From NCBI GenBank assembly GCA_017561105.1, contig JAFZDR010000037.1, positions 1-6,971 of the forward strand: a stretch of DNA of 6,971 nucleotides. Direction: 5' to 3'. Both the position numbers and the translations under genes were made by a program. How positions within the stretch are numbered: position 1 is the stretch's first letter; each line of letters opens with the position of its first letter. The DNA is from Alistipes sp. GTDB taxonomy: Bacteria; Bacteroidota; Bacteroidia; Bacteroidales; Rikenellaceae. This document shows positions 6,190 through 6,971 of this stretch, piece by piece. The notes beneath the pieces were generated by a model. The model worked only from the letters and a program-made list of their open reading frames with translations, was not told the DNA's origin and did not search any database.

Positions 6190-6971
6190 ATGATGAAACA
6201 ACGACTCTCTATACTTGGATCAACAGGCTCGATAGGTGTGCAGACGCTCGATATCGTGCGCGAAAATCCCGATATCTTCGAGGTCTCTTCGCTTACGGCA
6301 CATCGTAATTGGAAGCAGTTGGCAGAGCAGGCTGTGGCCTTCGATGTCGATACTGTGGTTATCGGCGATGAGCAATACTACGAGCCATTGCGCGACGCTT
6401 TGAAGTCCTATCCGATAAAGGTCTTTGCGGGTGATGATTCGATTGCTGCGGTAGCTTCGGCTTCGAATTGCGATACCGTAGTGAATGCTTTGGTAGGCTA
6501 TGCAGGTTTGGTCCCTACGGCTCGAGCTATCGAGGCCCACAAGCGTATTGCTCTGGCAAACAAAGAGACTTTGGTTGTGGGTGGTGCGACAATTATGCCG
6601 ATGGCTATCAAGAATCAGTCGCCTATTTTGCCGATTGACTCGGAGCATTCGGCTATCTTCCAGTGCTTGATGGGTGAGAACTCGCCGTTGCGTCGTTTGA
6701 TTATAACCTGTAGCGGTGGTGCATTGCGAAATGTGCCGAAGGAGGAGCTGGCAAACATTACAGCCGAGCAGGCGTTGCGTCATCCTCGCTGGGATATGGG
6801 CGCCAAGATTACTATCGACTCGGCAACTCTTGTGAATAAGGGATTTGAGGTTATAGAGGCCCATTGGTTATTCGGAACACCTGCCGAGAAGATAGATGTT
6901 GTAATTCACCCTGAGTCGATTATCCACTCGATGGTGGAGTTTGAGGATGGCTCGATTAAGGCGCAGATGGG
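6190..6971 (+). CDS. dxr: 1-deoxy-D-xylulose 5-phosphate reductoisomerase, N-terminal 260 residues (runs off window)
   Basis: DXR (IspC) converts 1-deoxy-D-xylulose 5-phosphate to 2-C-methyl-D-erythritol 4-phosphate with NADPH, the committed step of the MEP isoprenoid pathway in the cytosol. The visible 260 codons show the NADPH-binding GSTGSIG (10-16), ALANKETLVVGG (121-132), and the metal-binding D150-S151-E152 in PIDSEHSAIF, at the same numbers as Asp150 and Glu152 of the E. coli enzyme. ITCSGGALR (172-180) follows, then HPRWDMGAKITIDSATLVNKG (198-218) with E220, and IHPESIIHSMVEF. No key residue is missing. The family is about 380-400 residues long, so about a third lies beyond the window. 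The reading frame starts directly after the TAA of the upstream gene, with two consecutive ATG codons at 6190 and 6193; either could be used. Zero spacing suggests coupled translation. The protein is the target of fosmidomycin. Confidence 0.97.
   Translation, partial: MMKQRLSILGSTGSIGVQTLDIVRENPDIFEVSSLTAHRNWKQLAEQAVAFDVDTVVIGDEQYYEPLRDALKSYPIKVFAGDDSIAAVASASNCDTVVNALVGYAGLVPTARAIEAHKRIALANKETLVVGGATIMPMAIKNQSPILPIDSEHSAIFQCLMGENSPLRRLIITCSGGALRNVPKEELANITAEQALRHPRWDMGAKITIDSATLVNKGFEVIEAHWLFGTPAEKIDVVIHPESIIHSMVEFEDGSIKAQM

Noticed and set aside
5791..6201. A 136-codon open frame on the minus strand under the M23-fold gene
   Set aside because: It is a register-aligned mirror of the sense frame with no domain, signal peptide or promoter.
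6220..6864. A 214-codon open frame antisense to dxr
   Set aside because: It is again codon-aligned with dxr and bounded by sense TCA (6220) and TTA (6865) codons. The dxr frame carries the conserved enzyme motifs.

Overview
The window looks like a stretch of a Bacteroidales chromosome, and an Alistipes/Rikenellaceae-like organism is plausible. The support is threefold: promoter elements of the Bacteroidetes type (TTTG, 19 bases, TAnnTTTG), start codons without Shine-Dalgarno runs, and families typical of the phylum. Those families are a DUF1680/GH127-type arabinofuranosidase, a three-domain secreted metallophosphoesterase, a DUF1566-like lipoprotein, and the phylum's membrane-anchored M23-fold protein next to dxr. 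The genus is an inference and is not proven by the sequence.

Layout: positions 1-5191 are read on the minus strand and 5338-6971 on the plus strand, diverging from a 146-base AT-rich junction. In minus-strand transcription order there is a small lipoprotein (5191-4565), a secreted calcineurin-like phosphoesterase (4553-2919), an intrinsic terminator, a well-formed promoter, a secreted GH127-type glycoside hydrolase (2805-325), a second terminator, a second well-formed promoter, and the first 56 codons of a sugar-nucleotidyltransferase-like protein (170 to the window edge). On the plus strand a membrane-anchored LytM/M23-fold protein (5338-6189) is followed with no spacer by dxr (6190 to the window edge), which encodes the committed enzyme of the MEP isoprenoid pathway.

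How the genes fit together: the plus-strand pair is envelope housekeeping. DXR supplies isoprenoid precursors, including those for the undecaprenyl carrier. The LytM-fold protein has lost the family's zinc ligands and is more likely a regulatory or structural envelope factor than a peptidase. The minus-strand genes are exported scavenging or surface functions: a periplasmic sugar hydrolase, a periplasmic phosphoesterase and a lipoprotein. No SusC/SusD pair, sigma/anti-sigma pair or hybrid two-component sensor is visible, so this is not a recognisable polysaccharide utilisation locus within the window.

No mobile element, CRISPR array, tRNA or rRNA was seen. I found no complete new system. The most notable points are the degenerate M23 domain, the six-unit heptanucleotide repeat in the divergent junction, and two places where a terminator's U-tract merges into the -33 box of the next gene's promoter.
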